From positions 5,208,001 through 5,272,000 of the forward strand of contig NZ_CP080378.1 in NCBI RefSeq assembly GCF_019443445.1: a stretch of DNA of 64,000 bases, written 5' to 3'. Below the pieces are notes generated by a model. It made no database searches. It was not told the origin of the DNA and was given only the letters and a program-made list of their open reading frames with translations. Positions 44,909 through 54,427 of this stretch are shown piece after piece (the first letter of the stretch is position 1; each line of letters starts with the position of its first letter). A program made the position numbers and the translations under genes. This DNA comes from Massilia sp. PAMC28688. Lineage in GTDB: Bacteria > Pseudomonadota > Gammaproteobacteria > Burkholderiales > Burkholderiaceae_D.

Positions 44909-45272
44909 TGCGGCTCTCCTCATTGGCGGCAAAGCGTTTTTCAATCAGCGGGCGCAGGATGATGCTGACACCACTGGCGATAATCACGAACGGCCAGCTA
45001 TTGCCGAATGTCAGACCGAACATGTTCTGGAGCACAGCGAACAGCCAGGCGCCCATGAACACCATCCACAGGCCGCTGCTGTAGTGGCGCGCAGTAGGGT
45101 AGCCGATCATCTTGTTAATGCCCAGTACGATCAGGACCAGCGGCCAATAATGCCAGAGGCCGCGCACTTCCACCACATCCATCAGGTCCAGGAAAATGGC
45201 GACACCGAATGCGATGAGCACCAGGCCCCACATCAGCTGGCGCCGCCATTCGTAAGAAGATTCTGCTGTCAT
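44898..45272 (-). CDS. small DUF5668-type membrane protein
   Basis: 124 residues from ATG 45272, preceded by AGGAGG. Four short hydrophobic helices include LMWGLVLIAFGVAIFLDLMD and HYWPLVLIVLGINKMIG, the same W-PL-LI-G pattern as the N-terminus of the next gene. It is a stand-alone copy of that domain, so the two probably arose by duplication. It heads the four-gene two-component operon and overlaps the next gene by 11 bp. Confidence 0.88.
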   Translation of the reverse strand: MTAESSYEWRRQLMWGLVLIAFGVAIFLDLMDVVEVRGLWHYWPLVLIVLGINKMIGYPTARHYSSGLWMVFMGAWLFAVLQNMFGLTFGNSWPFVIIASGVSIILRPLIEKRFAANEESRNEK

Positions 45273-45336
45273 ATTGCCTCCTTGTTGAAAGAATGGAGTG
45301 ACAATACATGGCTGGCGTGGCAATGAAAACCGGATT

Positions 45337-45370
45337 TCGGTGAATGGCGCAGGCAGCTCGGTGAATGGCG
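45337..45370 (-). promoter_or_regulatory. candidate LytTR operator: 13-bp direct repeat with 21-bp period
   Basis: TCGGTGAATGGCG occurs at 45337-45349 and exactly again at 45358-45370. On the minus strand the unit is CGCCATTCACCGA. The 21-bp period is two helical turns, the geometry of known LytTR sites. It lies 65-98 bp before the first gene of the LytS/LytTR operon. Confidence 0.6.
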
Positions 45371-45412
45371 AATCATTCGGCCAGTGGCGCCAGTGGCAGC
45401 GTGCGCAGGCGC

Positions 45413-45444
45413 AAAAAAGCCCGCAGCGTTGCCGGTGCGGGCTT
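45413..45444 (-). terminator. rho-independent terminator after the 56-residue basic protein gene
   Basis: On minus, AAGCCCGCA pairs exactly with TGCGGGCTT across a 10-base loop, and the stem end runs into a T-tract of six. It lies 22 bp past the stop at 45467. Confidence 0.8.
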
Positions 45445-45466
45445 GGGTGACGGCGCTGGGAGCGCG

Positions 45467-45637
45467 TCAGGCTGCCTGGGCAGCGCGGGAAGGCTGGTTA
45501 CGCACTTCCTTGTGATACTTGGCCTTGGCCGCAGCTTGCTTGACGGCTTCGCGGGCAATGTTCATTTGCTTGATCGCTTTTTTTTCTGCCTTACCGCGGT
45601 GCTGGGCTTCGTCTTTGTTACCGATACGCTTGGTCAT
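45467..45637 (-). CDS. 56-residue Lys/Ala-rich small basic protein
   Basis: ATG 45637 has GGAGG six bases upstream. The product (MTKRIGNKDEAQHRGKAEKK opens it) is highly basic, helical and has no membrane segment; the centre NIAREAVKQAAAKAKYHKEV resembles an amphipathic nucleic-acid- or protein-binding helix. A terminator follows. The family is unknown. The good ribosome site, terminator and composition support a real gene despite its size. Confidence 0.7.
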   Translation of the reverse strand: MTKRIGNKDEAQHRGKAEKKAIKQMNIAREAVKQAAAKAKYHKEVRNQPSRAAQAA

Positions 45638-45681
45638 TGTAGTCCTCCATTGTCAAATTTGATCCACATCATACTGGAAAT

Positions 45682-45840
45682 TCAGGAACGGCTCTCCGCC
45701 ATTTTGAATTCGGACGGTGCCAGCCCCCATCCCAGCTGGCGCCGGATTTCTTCCGGCGATGGCGGCGGCTTCGGGTCGCGTGAGCGACGCTCAAGATATT
45801 CACGCACGACATGCTTGGGTGGATGGTTACAGGTAGCCAT
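45682..45840 (-). CDS. 52-residue hypothetical protein
   Basis: ATG 45840 has GGAGG seven bases upstream (cacggaggttgtc). The product contains KHVVREYLERRSRDPKPPPS and PEEIRRQLGWGLAP, soluble and Pro/Arg-rich. It lies 44 bp before the 56-residue basic protein gene on the same strand, so the two may be co-transcribed. The family is not recognised. Confidence 0.6.
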   Translation of the reverse strand: MATCNHPPKHVVREYLERRSRDPKPPPSPEEIRRQLGWGLAPSEFKMAESRS

Positions 45841-46239
45841 GACAACCTCCGTGTTCCAGTTCGTTGTTCCAGCTTTACAGAAGCTGGGACTGTGTAATTG
45901 GTGCCGATCCTCGAGGCGACCGGCTAACCTGCTGAACGGGCTGCTCCGCTGGACTGTGCCACGCGGCTCCTCATTCACACAGCTTCATCTTATGCGGCAG
46001 CCCCCGGCTCGACCGTACGTTGCCGCACACTTCGCCCGCCCTCCTTGCGCGGACTCAGTACGCGCGAAAATGCAAGCGCGCCTACAGCCGTATGGCTTCC
46101 CTGCGTGCGCCGCATCCCCGAAAAACCGTCGTGACAGATCAATCCTACGTAACGAAGAGCATTTTTGCTGCGTCAGAGGACAGTTGTTGGCCTCGCGGGA
46201 ACCCGCTACCATGTGATTTTTCCTTGCTCATTGCGTACC
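45841..46239. other. 399-bp region without a gene
   Basis: No ORF with a credible start or coding pattern. It separates the divergent small genes from the DUF1460 lipoprotein gene and should hold both promoters. Nothing else recognisable was seen. Confidence 0.45.
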
Positions 46240-47145
46240 ATGCGACTTGCCGCACTGCTGTTACCGCTTCTTGTCCTGGCTGCCTGCTCCTCCGATCCGC
46301 TGCCGGTCGACGAACTGGCAAAAAAGCCGCTGTTCGAGATGCAGCCACGGGATGTGCACCGCTACCTCGCCCATGTGCAGGCGAATGAACCCGACCTGCG
46401 CCAGCGTATCGTGCGCATCGGGCGCCAGAATATCGGGCAACCGTACGTACTGAATTTGCTTGGCGAATATCCGTTCGAACTGCACGATACCCTGCCCCTG
46501 TTCAGCCTGAAGGAGAGCGACTGCGTGGTCTTTGCGGAGCACACCTACGCCATGGCATTGAGCGGCTCGTGGGAAGAATTTTTCTGGATGCTGCAGCGGA
46601 TTCGCTACAAGGATGGCGTAATTGGCGTGGCCAGCCGCAATCATTACACGGAAGTGGACTGGAACGTCAACAACAGCTGGCTGGTGTCGGACGTCACCGA
46701 GCAGCTGGCCGGCGACCAGGTGCGCTGGTACAAGGTGACAGTGGACCGCGCGCGCTTTTTGCGCAGCCGGCACAATACGGTGCGCAGCATGCCGGTGCAG
46801 ACAGAGCGCGTCGCCTTTATCGGCAAGGAGCAGCTGGCGCCCCTGCTGCCCCACCTGCATGACGGCGACATGGTCAATGTCGTCTCGGCCCGCAACGGTG
46901 CCTTGTATGTCTCGCACGTGGGATTGATTGCGGTCGACGCGCAAGGGCGGCGCAACTTCCTCAATTCTGCCGAACCGAAGGTGCGCGAAGAAAGCTTTGA
47001 CGATTTCTTCAAGCGTACCGCCGAGCGCGAGGAACGCAACGCCAGGGAAGGCAGGAACGGGCAGACCCTGGCCGGCTTCAAGCTGCTGCGCCTGAACGAC
47101 AATATCGTCGTGCCGCCTGCCCTGCCCCAGCCGCGGCCCCGGTAA
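46240..47145 (+). CDS. DUF1460 lipoprotein, putative NlpC/P60-like amidase
   Basis: 301 residues from ATG 46240, which opens a lipoprotein signal (LLLPLLVLAAC, lipid on Cys16). The DUF1460 pattern is present: KESDCVVFAEHTYAMAL holds the probable nucleophile Cys, followed by GVASRNHYTEVDWNVNN and later SHVGLIAV with a candidate catalytic His. DUF1460 proteins have an NlpC/P60-like fold and include peptidoglycan N-acetylmuramoyl-L-alanine amidases. It probably acts on the wall from the outer membrane. It converges with a GH19 gene 7 bp away. Confidence 0.85.
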   Translation: MRLAALLLPLLVLAACSSDPLPVDELAKKPLFEMQPRDVHRYLAHVQANEPDLRQRIVRIGRQNIGQPYVLNLLGEYPFELHDTLPLFSLKESDCVVFAEHTYAMALSGSWEEFFWMLQRIRYKDGVIGVASRNHYTEVDWNVNNSWLVSDVTEQLAGDQVRWYKVTVDRARFLRSRHNTVRSMPVQTERVAFIGKEQLAPLLPHLHDGDMVNVVSARNGALYVSHVGLIAVDAQGRRNFLNSAEPKVREESFDDFFKRTAEREERNAREGRNGQTLAGFKLLRLNDNIVVPPALPQPRPR

Positions 47146-47152
47146 ACGTCAG

Positions 47153-47794
47153 CTAGCGCCACACCCGGCGCGTGCGGCCGGTCCAGACAATCCGCTCCGG
47201 CAGGCCAATGCTGCCGCCGTTGATCAGGCGCGTGACTTCGGCCACATCATCCTGGTCTGCCGCCTGGTTGCAGCCCCGCGCAGCCCATTCCGCCGCCGCC
47301 ACGTGCAGGCACCAGGCGGCCGACACCACCGCATCGGGCATCTCGACCAGGTCGGGCGCGTTGCGCTCCCATCGCTGTAAGAAAGTGGTCGCGCGCGCAT
47401 AGCTGTCCTTTCCAGTCAGCTGCAACAATCCGCGACCACGGTAAAGGTAACCATCGCCAGGGCGGTCATTGCCCATCCTCCCGCCGTAGACCTCGTTTGC
47501 AAGCTTTTCAGGCTGGTTGGCGTAATGGCGGGGATCGAGGGGACCGGTGGGCTGGAAGCGCTGCGGCCACACTTTGGGCAGGCGGGCGGCGCTGTAACGC
47601 AGGTTTTCGTACTGCAGTGTGAGCGCGCCAGTCTCGTGCAGGACCTGGGCCATGAAATGGGCCACGCGCAGGGAATTGGCGTTGACGCCGTAGCGGGCCA
47701 GCACCGACTGGCCGGTGGCAAAGGCGGCGCGGTAGGCCGCCGCCGCATCCGGTGCGAGCCTGCCCAGCTGTTCGAGAGTGACGACTACCGCCAT
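47153..47794 (-). CDS. GH19 chitinase-like / endolysin-type lysozyme
   Basis: 213 residues from ATG 47794, preferred over ATG 47800 because AAGGA lies six bases before it. It is a single GH19 domain: AQVLHETGAL (catalytic Glu), NEVYGGRMGN (second Glu) and YRGRGLLQLTGKDSY. There is no signal peptide, as in phage endolysins of this family, which cleave peptidoglycan; bacterial chitinases of GH19 are normally secreted. No holin or other phage gene is nearby, so it may be a domesticated lysin or a bacteriocin-like enzyme. Confidence 0.9.
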   Translation of the reverse strand: MAVVVTLEQLGRLAPDAAAAYRAAFATGQSVLARYGVNANSLRVAHFMAQVLHETGALTLQYENLRYSAARLPKVWPQRFQPTGPLDPRHYANQPEKLANEVYGGRMGNDRPGDGYLYRGRGLLQLTGKDSYARATTFLQRWERNAPDLVEMPDAVVSAAWCLHVAAAEWAARGCNQAADQDDVAEVTRLINGGSIGLPERIVWTGRTRRVWR

Positions 47795-48215
47795 GGCCAT
47801 TTCCTTCGCAGTTCACAGCTTCGATGGTATGGGTGCCACTGCATGCAGTGTCCACTCGTATCAAATCCCTGTGTAATTTCCCATTCAAATGTTCCTAATA
47901 GCGATGTGCATCTACCGGTGGGCTAATTGCTTACCATTAATCCGTCATAGCACAATTCCTCCGCTTATTTTTCCATTGGCCTGACCCGTGTTTAATCCGG
48001 GTCAAGCTGTTTCATAACCGCATTTAAATGGGGTATTTAACGATAGCGCTCCCGTCATCACGGCGACAAGTAAATCACTGGAAAGTTTCATCTTATTCCG
48101 TCGCTTGCGCATTATCAAATCGGCCACTTCTCATGACACGATAATAATAGACAGAAACCTGTCCAGGCATGGAAATGAGTGCTGCATCCAGATTGACATC
48201 GCTATGCCAATTTAA
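47795..48215. promoter_or_regulatory. 421-bp AT-rich regulatory region upstream of the polysaccharide locus
   Basis: No gene. A perfect 14-bp palindrome CACTGCATGCAGTG (47837-47850) lies 43 bp upstream of the GH19 start. TGACCCG (47982-47988) and CGGGTCA (47998-48004) form a 7-bp hairpin with a 9-base loop. The region is more AT-rich than its surroundings, typical before capsule/EPS operons, and should carry the operon promoter; no clear -35/-10 pair was chosen. Confidence 0.5.
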
Positions 48216-50237
48216 ATGTCGGCATTAAACCATCCAGATTACCGCCCCTATTACTCAATAGTCTCCGCCATGCCGACGCCTACTCCAGCATTCACTCCCG
48301 TCACGCAGTTTTGTACCGACCTGGTGGCGATGCACCGACATGCAAAAATCGCCCTGATGGTGGGCGTCGACCTGATTGCCTTGCCCTTGTGCCTCATGGT
48401 TGCCCTGTTGTTGCGTGCCGGCGACCCTGCCCTGGCGACCCAGTACGGCCCCGCCACCTTTGTGACTGTCGCGCTGGTGACCGTGGCGGCGTTTTCGATG
48501 TCGGACCTGTACCGCGCCGTCATCCGCTTCATTGATCAGCGCCTGCTGACCGTCACCGGCCTGTCGCTGGGCGTGGCCGTGCTGTGCGTGTATTTTGTCT
48601 TGCTCGCGCTCAATGACGCCCGCTTTCCCCGCAGCGCCCTGGCCATTTACTGGTTCATCGCCTTTGCCTACGTCGTCACTTCGCGCATTACCGTGCGCAA
48701 TTTTCTGCGCAACCATATGACGCAGCGCCCCCGGGCCGAAGACGCCGTGGCCATTTACGGGGCAGGCGAGCCCGGTGCCCAGCTGGCCTTGACCATGCGG
48801 ACGAGCAAGGAATATCGCCCGGTCTGCTTCTTTGACGACAAGCATGTCATGCACGACCGCACCATCGCCGGCTTGCGGGTATTTAATACCGACCGGCTGG
48901 TGGAAACCGTCAATGCCCTGTGCATTCGCTCCATTGTCATCGCCATTCCCTCGGTGTCGCCCCCGCGCCTGCGCGACATCATGCAGCGCCTGGCCGCGGC
49001 CGGGGTCACCACCAAGATCCTCAGCCGCCTGATGGACCTGGCCGATGGCGAGCAGGCCACGCCCAGCATCCGCGAACTCAAGTTCGAGGACTTGCTGGGC
49101 CGGGCACCAGTGCCGCCGCGCGCCGAGCTGTTCGCGCGCTGCGTCCAGGGCAAGACGGTGCTGGTGACCGGCGCCGGCGGTTCCATCGGCAGCGAGCTGT
49201 GCCGGCAGATTGTGACCCTGTTGCCAGCGCAGCTGCACTTGCTCGACCATTCGGAATTTGCCCTGTACACCATCCGGCAAGAGCTGGTGTCGCGCTATCC
49301 CGACCTGCCCATCATTGCGCACCTGGGCTCGGTGTGCAGCGTGTCGCTTGTCGAGCGCGTCCTGCAGGACGAGCACATCGATACGATCTACCACGCTGCT
49401 GCCTACAAGCATGTTCCGCTGGTGGAAACCAATATCGTTGAAGGGCTGCGCAACAATGTCCTGGGCGCGCAGGTCGTGGCCGCGGCTGCCGCAAAGTTCT
49501 CGGTTGAAACATGCGTCCTCATTTCCAGCGACAAGGCCGTGCGCCCGACCAATTTCATGGGTGCCAGCAAACGCATTGCGGAACTGATCTTCCAGGCTGC
49601 CGCCTCCAAGGCGCCGCCGGCCACCACGTTTTGCATGGTGCGCTTCGGCAACGTCCTCGGCTCGTCCGGTTCCGTCATTCCCCTGTTCCAGCGCCAGATC
49701 GGCCACGGCGGCCCCCTCACCATCACCCACCCCGACGTGGCGCGCTACTTCATGCTCATTTCCGAAGCGGCCCAGCTGGTCATCCAGGCAGGCGCCATGG
49801 CCAAGGGTGGCGACGTCTTCGTGCTCGACATGGGCGAGCCGATCAAGATCGTGGACCTGGCCCGCACCATGATCGTGATGTCGGGCCTGCGCGAGAAAAC
49901 CGCGGCCAACCCGGACGGCGACATTGAAATCAAATTCGTTGGCTTATTTCCCGGCGAAAAGCTCAATGAGGAATTGCTGACCGATGGGCTGGTGTATCCC
50001 AGCGATCATCCGCGCATCATGCGCATGAAAGAACACGCGCTCGATGCCGGCATTCTCGATACCTATATCACTTTCCTGATGATGGCTTGCGATACCAATG
50101 ACCGCGCCATGATTGAATCGATGGTCAAGGCCATCGTCACCGAATATACGCCGCAGCCATCGATTGAGGCGCCAAAAAAAGCGGCCGCCATTTCGCGCAG
50201 CACCGCCGTCAATAAGATCATTCCCTTCCGAATTTAA
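48216..50237 (+). CDS. nucleotide-sugar 4,6-dehydratase, membrane-anchored (WbpM/CapD/PglF type)
   Basis: 673 residues. The start is uncertain: ATG 48216, 48270 or 48330 are in frame and none has a strong ribosome site. Four membrane helices (about 45-140) and a first Rossmann-like domain ([15 protein letters not shown]) are followed by the catalytic SDR domain with [17 protein letters not shown]. The active site reads [17 protein letters not shown], with Met replacing Tyr of YxxxK, the SMK type of large dehydratases. It converts UDP-GlcNAc to the 4-keto-6-deoxy sugar, precursor of QuiNAc, FucNAc or bacillosamine-type sugars. It heads the polysaccharide operon. Confidence 0.93.
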   Translation: MSALNHPDYRPYYSIVSAMPTPTPAFTPVTQFCTDLVAMHRHAKIALMVGVDLIALPLCLMVALLLRAGDPALATQYGPATFVTVALVTVAAFSMSDLYRAVIRFIDQRLLTVTGLSLGVAVLCVYFVLLALNDARFPRSALAIYWFIAFAYVVTSRITVRNFLRNHMTQRPRAEDAVAIYGAGEPGAQLALTMRTSKEYRPVCFFDDKHVMHDRTIAGLRVFNTDRLVETVNALCIRSIVIAIPSVSPPRLRDIMQRLAAAGVTTKILSRLMDLADGEQATPSIRELKFEDLLGRAPVPPRAELFARCVQGKTVLVTGAGGSIGSELCRQIVTLLPAQLHLLDHSEFALYTIRQELVSRYPDLPIIAHLGSVCSVSLVERVLQDEHIDTIYHAAAYKHVPLVETNIVEGLRNNVLGAQVVAAAAAKFSVETCVLISSDKAVRPTNFMGASKRIAELIFQAAASKAPPATTFCMVRFGNVLGSSGSVIPLFQRQIGHGGPLTITHPDVARYFMLISEAAQLVIQAGAMAKGGDVFVLDMGEPIKIVDLARTMIVMSGLREKTAANPDGDIEIKFVGLFPGEKLNEELLTDGLVYPSDHPRIMRMKEHALDAGILDTYITFLMMACDTNDRAMIESMVKAIVTEYTPQPSIEAPKKAAAISRSTAVNKIIPFRI

Positions 50238-50274
50238 TAATTTAATATTTTTCAGAAACTGTGGAGATAATCCC

Positions 50275-51603
50275 ATGCGCGACCAGAATATACCTGCTTA
50301 TTTGGAACAGCTGATTGAACGGTTTGAGTCGCGCAGCGCCGTGGTGGCCATTATCGGACTCGGTTATGTGGGCCTGCCATTAAGCCTGCGCTATGCCGAA
50401 GCGGGATTCAAGGTAATCGGCATCGATATTCACCAGTTCAAGGTCACGCGCCTGAATCAGGGTAAAAGCTATATCGAGCATATCTCCCACGCATCCGTGG
50501 AACAGGCGCGCGCCGCCGGTTTCGAGGCGACCTGCGACTTTTCCCGCGCGCACGAGGCCGACGCCCTCATCATCTGCGTGCCTACCCCGCTCAATGCCTA
50601 CCGCGAGCCGGACCTGTCGTTCGTGCTGGCCACGGCCGACGCACTGCTGCCGCACATGCGTGCCGGCCAGATCGTGTCGCTGGAAAGCACCACCTACCCA
50701 GGCACGACGGACGAAGAACTGCGACCGCGCCTGGAAAGCCGTGGCTTTACCGTGGGCCGCGATGTCTTCCTGGTGTTTTCGCCGGAGCGCGAAGACCCGG
50801 GCAACCCGGACTATCACACCCGCACCATTCCCAAGGTATGCGGCGGCGACACGGCCGCCTGCCAGCAGGCCGGCATGGCCCTGTACGGCCCCGCCATCGA
50901 CCGCGTGGTCCCGGTCAGCTCCACCCGCGCTGCGGAACTGACCAAGCTGCTCGAAAACATCCACCGCGCCGTCAACATCGGCCTGGTCAACGAGATGAAG
51001 ATCATCGCCGACAAGATGGACATCGACATCCACGAAGTGATTCGCGCCGCCGCCACCAAGCCGTTCGGCTTCACGCCCTACTACCCCGGTCCCGGCCTTG
51101 GCGGCCACTGCATTCCAATCGATCCCTTCTACCTGACGTGGAAGGCGCGCCAGTACGGCCTGCACACGCGCTTCATCGAGCTGGCGGGCGAAATCAACAG
51201 CGACATGCCGCACTGGGTGATCGGCAAGCTGACCGACGCGCTCAACGAGCGCTCGCGCTCAGTCAAGGGCGCGCGCATCCTGGTCCTTGGCATTGCCTAC
51301 AAAAAGGATGTGGAAGACATGCGCGAGTCGCCCTCGGTCGAAATGATGGAGATCCTGCGCGCCAAGGGGGCCGAGGTGGCCTATTCCGATCCGCATGTGC
51401 CGCTCTTTCCGGCCATGCGCGAGCACCGCTTCAACCTGGCCAGCGTCGATCTCACCCCGGCCTCGCTGGCCAGCTACGACGCGGTGCTGCTGGCCACCAG
51501 CCACAGCGCCTTCAACTACGAACTCATTGCGCGCCACGCCGCCCTGATCATCGATACCCGCGGCGTCTATCTCAATCACCTTCCCAATGTAGTCAAAGCC
51601 TGA
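50275..51603 (+). CDS. wbpA: UDP-N-acetylglucosamine 6-dehydrogenase
   Basis: 442 residues from ATG 50275 with GGAGA upstream. The NAD motif is [18 protein letters not shown] and the catalytic Cys lies in [17 protein letters not shown]. The end has the third domain with [16 protein letters not shown]. It oxidises the C6 hydroxyl of UDP-GlcNAc to a carboxylate. The neighbouring wbpB/D/E-type genes assign it to the UDP-GlcNAcA branch rather than UDP-glucose. Confidence 0.92.
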   Translation: MRDQNIPAYLEQLIERFESRSAVVAIIGLGYVGLPLSLRYAEAGFKVIGIDIHQFKVTRLNQGKSYIEHISHASVEQARAAGFEATCDFSRAHEADALIICVPTPLNAYREPDLSFVLATADALLPHMRAGQIVSLESTTYPGTTDEELRPRLESRGFTVGRDVFLVFSPEREDPGNPDYHTRTIPKVCGGDTAACQQAGMALYGPAIDRVVPVSSTRAAELTKLLENIHRAVNIGLVNEMKIIADKMDIDIHEVIRAAATKPFGFTPYYPGPGLGGHCIPIDPFYLTWKARQYGLHTRFIELAGEINSDMPHWVIGKLTDALNERSRSVKGARILVLGIAYKKDVEDMRESPSVEMMEILRAKGAEVAYSDPHVPLFPAMREHRFNLASVDLTPASLASYDAVLLATSHSAFNYELIARHAALIIDTRGVYLNHLPNVVKA

Positions 51604-51623
51604 ACTGACCAGAAGGACTCACC

Positions 51624-52685
51624 ATGCGCCATTTTTCGCCGCCTGTCACCGACCGCAAGATCCGTTTCGCCCTGGTAGGCTGCGGCCGCATCGCCGCCAA
51701 CCACTTCAACGCCATCGCCACCCATGAAAGCCGCTGTGAACTGGTCGGCGTGTGCGACGTCGATCCCGATGCCCTCGCCTCGGCAGCGCTGCGCACCGGC
51801 GCCCGTCCCTATCGCACCCTGTCAGAGATGCTCGCGCGCTGCAATGCCGACGCATTTATCCTGGCCACGCCGTCCGGGCTGCACCCGGAGCAGGCCATCC
51901 AGATCGCCGCCGCCGGACGCCACGTGATCACGGAAAAGCCCATGGCCACGCGCTGGGAAGACGGCAAGCGCATGGTCAGCGCCTGCGATGCGGCCGGCGT
52001 GCGCATGTTCGTGGTAAAGCAGAATCGTCGCAACGCCACCTTGCAGCTGCTGAAAAGCGCGGTCGAAAAAAAGCGCTTCGGCCGCATCTACATGGTCAAC
52101 ATGAATGTGTTCTGGACCCGCCCGCCGGAGTACTACCACAGCGCCAAATGGCGCGGCACCTGGGAGTTTGACGGCGGCGCCTTCATGAACCAGGCCAGCC
52201 ACTATGTCGACCTGCTGGACTGGATCATCGGGCCGGTGGAAAGCCTGCAGGCCTACACCGCCACGCTGGCGCGCGACATCGAGGTCGAAGACACCGGGGT
52301 AATCAGCCTGCGATGGCGCAATGGCGCGCTGGGGTCCATGAACGTGACCATGCTGACCTACCCGCGCAACATGGAGGGCAGCATCACCATCCTCGGCGAA
52401 ACCGGGACCGTGCGCATTGGCGGCGTGGCCGTGAACGAGGTCCAGCAATGGGAATTCGCCACGCCGCACGAGGACGACCGGCTGGTGGGCGACGCCAGCT
52501 ACCAGACGACCTCGGTGTACGGTTTCGGCCATCCACTCTATTACGACAATGTGATCAAGGTCCTGCGCGGCGAGGCCGAGCCGGAAACCGACGGGCGCGA
52601 AGGCCTCAAGTCGCTCGAAGTGCTGGTGGCGGCCTACAAGTCAGCGCGCGATGGCAAGCGCGTGGCGCTGCCGCTGGAGTACTGA
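51624..52685 (+). CDS. wbpB: Gfo/Idh/MocA-family 3-dehydrogenase (WbpB-like)
   Basis: 353 residues with AAGGA before ATG 51624. The N-terminal Rossmann motif is [14 protein letters not shown]; the conserved [11 protein letters not shown] and the substrate-side region with [18 protein letters not shown] are typical of WbpB. It oxidises UDP-GlcNAcA at C3 to the 3-keto sugar, working with the WbpE-type aminotransferase encoded two genes downstream. Confidence 0.9.
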   Translation: MRHFSPPVTDRKIRFALVGCGRIAANHFNAIATHESRCELVGVCDVDPDALASAALRTGARPYRTLSEMLARCNADAFILATPSGLHPEQAIQIAAAGRHVITEKPMATRWEDGKRMVSACDAAGVRMFVVKQNRRNATLQLLKSAVEKKRFGRIYMVNMNVFWTRPPEYYHSAKWRGTWEFDGGAFMNQASHYVDLLDWIIGPVESLQAYTATLARDIEVEDTGVISLRWRNGALGSMNVTMLTYPRNMEGSITILGETGTVRIGGVAVNEVQQWEFATPHEDDRLVGDASYQTTSVYGFGHPLYYDNVIKVLRGEAEPETDGREGLKSLEVLVAAYKSARDGKRVALPLEY

Positions 52686-52686
52686 C

Positions 52687-53277
52687 ATGGAGCGGCCATG
52701 CGACCTGATACACGCCAGCGCCATTGTCGATGACGGCGCCGTGCTCGGCGACGGCACCCGCGTGTGGCACTTTTCCCATGTCTGCGGCGGCGCGCGCATC
52801 GGCGCCGCCTGCTCGCTGGGCCAGAACGTCTTCATCGGCAACGATGTCCGGGTCGGCGACCGCGTCAAGATCCAGAATAACGTCTCGGTGTATGACGCCG
52901 TCACCATCGAAGACGATGTGTTCTGCGGTCCCAGCATGGTATTTACCAACGTGTACAACCCCCGCTCGGCCGTGGTGCGCAAGGACCAGTACCGGCGCAC
53001 CCACGTCGGGCGCGGCGCGACCATCGGCGCCAACGCCACCATCGTGTGCGGCGTGACGATCGGGAAGTACGCCTTCATTGCCGCCGGTGCCGTCGTCAAC
53101 CGCGACGTTCCCGACTTTGCGCTCATGGCCGGCGTGCCGGCGCGCCAGATCGGCTGGATGAGCCGCCATGGCGAGCGGCTGCCGCTGTCGGTTGACGCCA
53201 CCGGCCGCGCCTCCTGTCCGCATACCGGCGACACCTACACCATCCGCAACGGCGTTTGCAGGATCGCCCCTACCTGA
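52687..53277 (+). CDS. wbpD: left-handed beta-helix N-acetyltransferase (WbpD-like)
   Basis: 196 residues; ATG 52687 with GGAG upstream, overlapping the previous stop region by spacing only (1 bp gap). Hexapeptide repeats run through [32 protein letters not shown] and [12 protein letters not shown], with the [20 protein letters not shown] end typical of the family. It acetylates the 3-amino group of the 2,3-diamino uronic acid with acetyl-CoA. Confidence 0.92.
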   Translation: MERPCDLIHASAIVDDGAVLGDGTRVWHFSHVCGGARIGAACSLGQNVFIGNDVRVGDRVKIQNNVSVYDAVTIEDDVFCGPSMVFTNVYNPRSAVVRKDQYRRTHVGRGATIGANATIVCGVTIGKYAFIAAGAVVNRDVPDFALMAGVPARQIGWMSRHGERLPLSVDATGRASCPHTGDTYTIRNGVCRIAPT

Positions 53278-53296
53278 CCACGACTGGACATCAATC

Positions 53297-54424
53297 ATGG
53301 ACTTCATCGATCTCAAATCGCAATACCAGGCACTGCGCGCCGACATCAACAGCCGCATCCAGACCGTGCTCGATCACGGGCAATACATCATGGGGCCGGA
53401 AGTGGCGCAGCTGGAACAGACACTGGCCACCTTCACCGGCGCGCGCCATTGCATCACCGTGTCATCCGGGACCGAAGCGCTGGTGATCTCGCTCATGGCC
53501 CTTGGCATCGGGCGTGGCGACGAAGTCATTACCACCCCGTTTTCCTTTATCGCGACAGCCGAGGCCATTGTGCTGCTCGGCGCCACTCCCGTATTTGCGG
53601 ATATCGACCCGGCCACCTGCAACCTCGACCCGGCGCGCCTGGAAGAAAAGATCACCGAACGCACGCGCGCCATCATGCCGGTATCGCTGTACGGCCAGTG
53701 CGCCGACATGGATGCCATCAATGCCGTCGCCTACCGCCATGGCCTGACCGTGATCGAAGATGCGGCGCAGAGCTTCGGCGCAACCTACCAGGGCAGGAAA
53801 AGCTGCAACCTGTCGCGCATCGGCTGCACCAGTTTTTTCCCGAGCAAGCCGCTCGGCTGCTACGGCGACGGCGGCGCCATCTTTACCAGCGACGACGAAC
53901 TGGCCGGCGCCATGCGCGAAATCCGCGTGCACGGCCAGTCGCGCCGCTACGTCCACACCCGCATTGGCGTGGGCGGGCGCATGGATACCCTGCAGTGCGC
54001 GATCGTGCTGGCCAAGCTGGAACGCTTCGAGTGGGAGCTCGAACAGCGCGCGGCCATCGGCGCTGCCTACGATGCCCTGCTGTCCGGAAAAGTGGGACTG
54101 GTGGCGCGCGCCCGGGACCGCACCAGCGTGTTTGCCCAGTACACGGTGGTGCTGGAAGAGCGCGAGCGGGTGCAGGCGGTCCTGCACCAGGCAGGCATCC
54201 CCACCGCCGTCCACTATCCGGTGCCCATGCACATGCAGCCGGCCTACCAGCAATGGTGCACGCCCGAAGACGCGCCGGTGGCGCTGAAAATGGCGGGCCA
54301 GGTCCTGAGCCTGCCCATGGGTCCCTACATGGCGCTGGAAAGCGTGCAGACGGTGGCTGCAACGCTGCTGCGCGCCGTGGGCGCGACGGTCCCGGGAACG
54401 CGCTCTTTCCAGGCACTGGCGTAA
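53297..54424 (+). CDS. wbpE: PLP-dependent sugar aminotransferase (DegT/DnrJ/EryC1, WbpE-like)
   Basis: 375 residues from ATG 53297 (MDFIDLKSQYQALRADI, the typical opening). The PLP Lys lies in SFFPSKPLGCYGDGG, with VSSGTEALVISLMALG and VIEDAAQSFGA before it. It transfers an amino group to C3 of the keto-uronic acid made by the WbpB-type enzyme. With A, B and D it gives UDP-2,3-diacetamido-2,3-dideoxy-glucuronic acid; no WbpI epimerase is seen in the window. Confidence 0.92.
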   Translation: MDFIDLKSQYQALRADINSRIQTVLDHGQYIMGPEVAQLEQTLATFTGARHCITVSSGTEALVISLMALGIGRGDEVITTPFSFIATAEAIVLLGATPVFADIDPATCNLDPARLEEKITERTRAIMPVSLYGQCADMDAINAVAYRHGLTVIEDAAQSFGATYQGRKSCNLSRIGCTSFFPSKPLGCYGDGGAIFTSDDELAGAMREIRVHGQSRRYVHTRIGVGGRMDTLQCAIVLAKLERFEWELEQRAAIGAAYDALLSGKVGLVARARDRTSVFAQYTVVLEERERVQAVLHQAGIPTAVHYPVPMHMQPAYQQWCTPEDAPVALKMAGQVLSLPMGPYMALESVQTVAATLLRAVGATVPGTRSFQALA

Positions 54425-54427
54425 GGC

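Noticed and set aside
45373..45558. 61-codon minus-strand ORF
   Set aside because: It overlaps the well-initiated 56-residue gene in another frame and reads through its terminator.
48193..48230. TTGACA upstream of the dehydratase as a promoter
   Set aside because: No -10 element at 16-18 bp and it would start transcription inside the annotated ORF.
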